Positions 5,519 to 5,919 of a DNA stretch of 5,919 nucleotides are shown here, piece after piece; position 1 is the first letter of the stretch; every line of letters starts with the position of its first letter. The stretch spans positions 1 through 5,919 of the forward strand of contig CAISYW010000173.1 of the NCBI GenBank assembly GCA_903889795.1, given 5' to 3'. The translations under genes and the position numbers were made by a program. The notes beneath the pieces were generated by a model that saw only the letters and a list, made by a program, of their open reading frames with translations, was not told the origin of the DNA and ran no database searches. Origin of the DNA: an uncultured Chlamydiae bacterium (lineage in GTDB: Bacteria > Chlamydiota > Chlamydiia > Chlamydiales > SM23-39).

Positions 5519-5919
5519 TTAGGAAGGAAGGATGTTAACTGTCGATTTTACGACTTTAGTAGCCCTGCTGGATGCTGCGCAGGTCAGATAACAAAGTTTT
5601 TATCATTTGGGCTGCGTCAAAGCCCCAAGAATCGACGATCGTAAACTGCCATGTATTGAGTTAATAAAGAGCAGTTTGCGGTAGCCATACGATCGTCGAT
5701 TCTAGGGAGCTTTCACGTCAGCCGAAACGGCAAAAACTTTGTTAAACTGTACTAGGACTTAGCAAAATCACTTCGTCGCCATTTTCGACATAGGTATCAA
5801 AGATGCTTCTAATTGCCTCATCGCTGCCATTGGTGGGGATGAGGCATTCCTCTCTGATGTTTAAAAATTGAGCTAAAGCTCTGTTTAAATTCTCGTATTC
5901 AGGATAACAGCCGCATGCA
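5519..5919 (-). pseudogene. Class I/II (HisC-like) aminotransferase fragment, interrupted by a MITE
   Basis: Reading minus from the right edge (frame starting 5918), 58 residues precede a stop at 5744-5742. They include GCYPEYENLNRALAQFL, then PTNGSDEAIRSIF and NGDEVILLSPST. Y-P-x-(x)-L, the T-N-G-S-D-E-A-I block and G-D-x-V-x-x-x-x-P are hallmarks of PLP-dependent fold-type I aminotransferases of the histidinol-phosphate type. The N-terminus lies outside the window. The stop is created by the element 5589-5744. Joining the flanks at one TA gives SPSTVYLTCAASSRATKVV, resembling the expected continuation (P-T-x-x-M-Y, V-Y-A, G-A-x-V-V). The restored frame still ends at TAA 5521-5519 after 23 further residues, so the pyridoxal-lysine domain and C-terminal half are missing. 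The gene is decayed twice over. The original pathway (histidine or sugar/LPS biosynthesis) cannot be told from this fragment. Confidence 0.7.
5589..5744. mobile_element. MITE-like foldback element, probable IS630/Tc1-mariner derivative
   Basis: A 156-bp imperfect palindrome without coding capacity. The outer arms are a perfect 13-bp pair, TAACAAAGTTTTT (5589-5601) and AAAAACTTTGTTA (5732-5744). A middle stretch (5602-5627 with 5704-5731) has about 20 matches out of 26. Then comes a perfect 16-bp pair AGAATCGACGATCGTA (5628-5643) with 5688-5703, and an innermost pair AAACTGC (5643-5649)/GCAGTTT (5671-5677). The loop is roughly 5650-5670, and the right arm carries about 11 extra bases (5678-5688). 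Both ends begin at the dinucleotide TA, which fits target duplication by the IS630/Tc1-mariner superfamily, with element ends ACAAAGTTTTT. It sits in the aminotransferase frame (minus). The family is inferred from the TA boundary, since no transposase is in the window. Confidence 0.75.

Noticed and set aside
5432..5644. 70-codon plus frame
   Set aside because: It crosses the terminator-like hairpin and half of the foldback element, so it is a chance opening.

Overview
The window is an AT-rich bacterial segment with one visibly GC-rich, hairpin-dense island (about 540-845). Short genes on both strands, Shine-Dalgarno-led starts, mobile-element debris and a tail-anchored Fic-like protein suggest a host-associated or intracellular bacterium. 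A Chlamydiae relative of amoebae (Parachlamydiales type) fits, but that is an impression of style, since no marker gene is present.

Layout. 1-340 (-): the N-terminal 113 residues of a protein running off the left edge, weakly resembling a PD-(D/E)xK nuclease. 341-922: no intact gene. It holds a decayed helix-turn-helix tail of probable recombinase origin (385-600) and five closely packed stem-loops (633-843). 923-2853 (-): a two-gene operon for an NfeD/YuaF-type membrane protein and a flotillin, a known partnership in membrane microdomain organisation. 3079-3812 (+): two small genes, the first a membrane-anchored protein with a probable Tad2-like (DUF2829) domain, the second unrecognised. 3822-4733 (-): a Fic-like protein with an atypical H-A-F-N-D-G-N-Q-R-T active-site motif and a C-terminal membrane anchor. 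4734-5013: an AT-rich promoter region. 5014-5477 (+): a 19-codon ORF overlapping a 135-codon unknown ORF by ATGA, followed by a strong hairpin (5488-5515).

5519-5919 (-): the remains of a HisC-like class I/II aminotransferase. It is interrupted by a 156-bp foldback element (5589-5744) whose arms end in TAACAAAGTTTTT and which is flanked by TA. This is the signature of a MITE mobilised by an IS630/Tc1-mariner transposase. Removing the element with one TA copy puts the broken frame back together.

The best leads are the MITE-split aminotransferase, the membrane-tethered Tad2-like protein and the tail-anchored Fic variant. The small cluster 3079-4733 (Tad2-like, unknown, Fic) lies between operon-type housekeeping genes and mobile debris and looks like accessory cargo.
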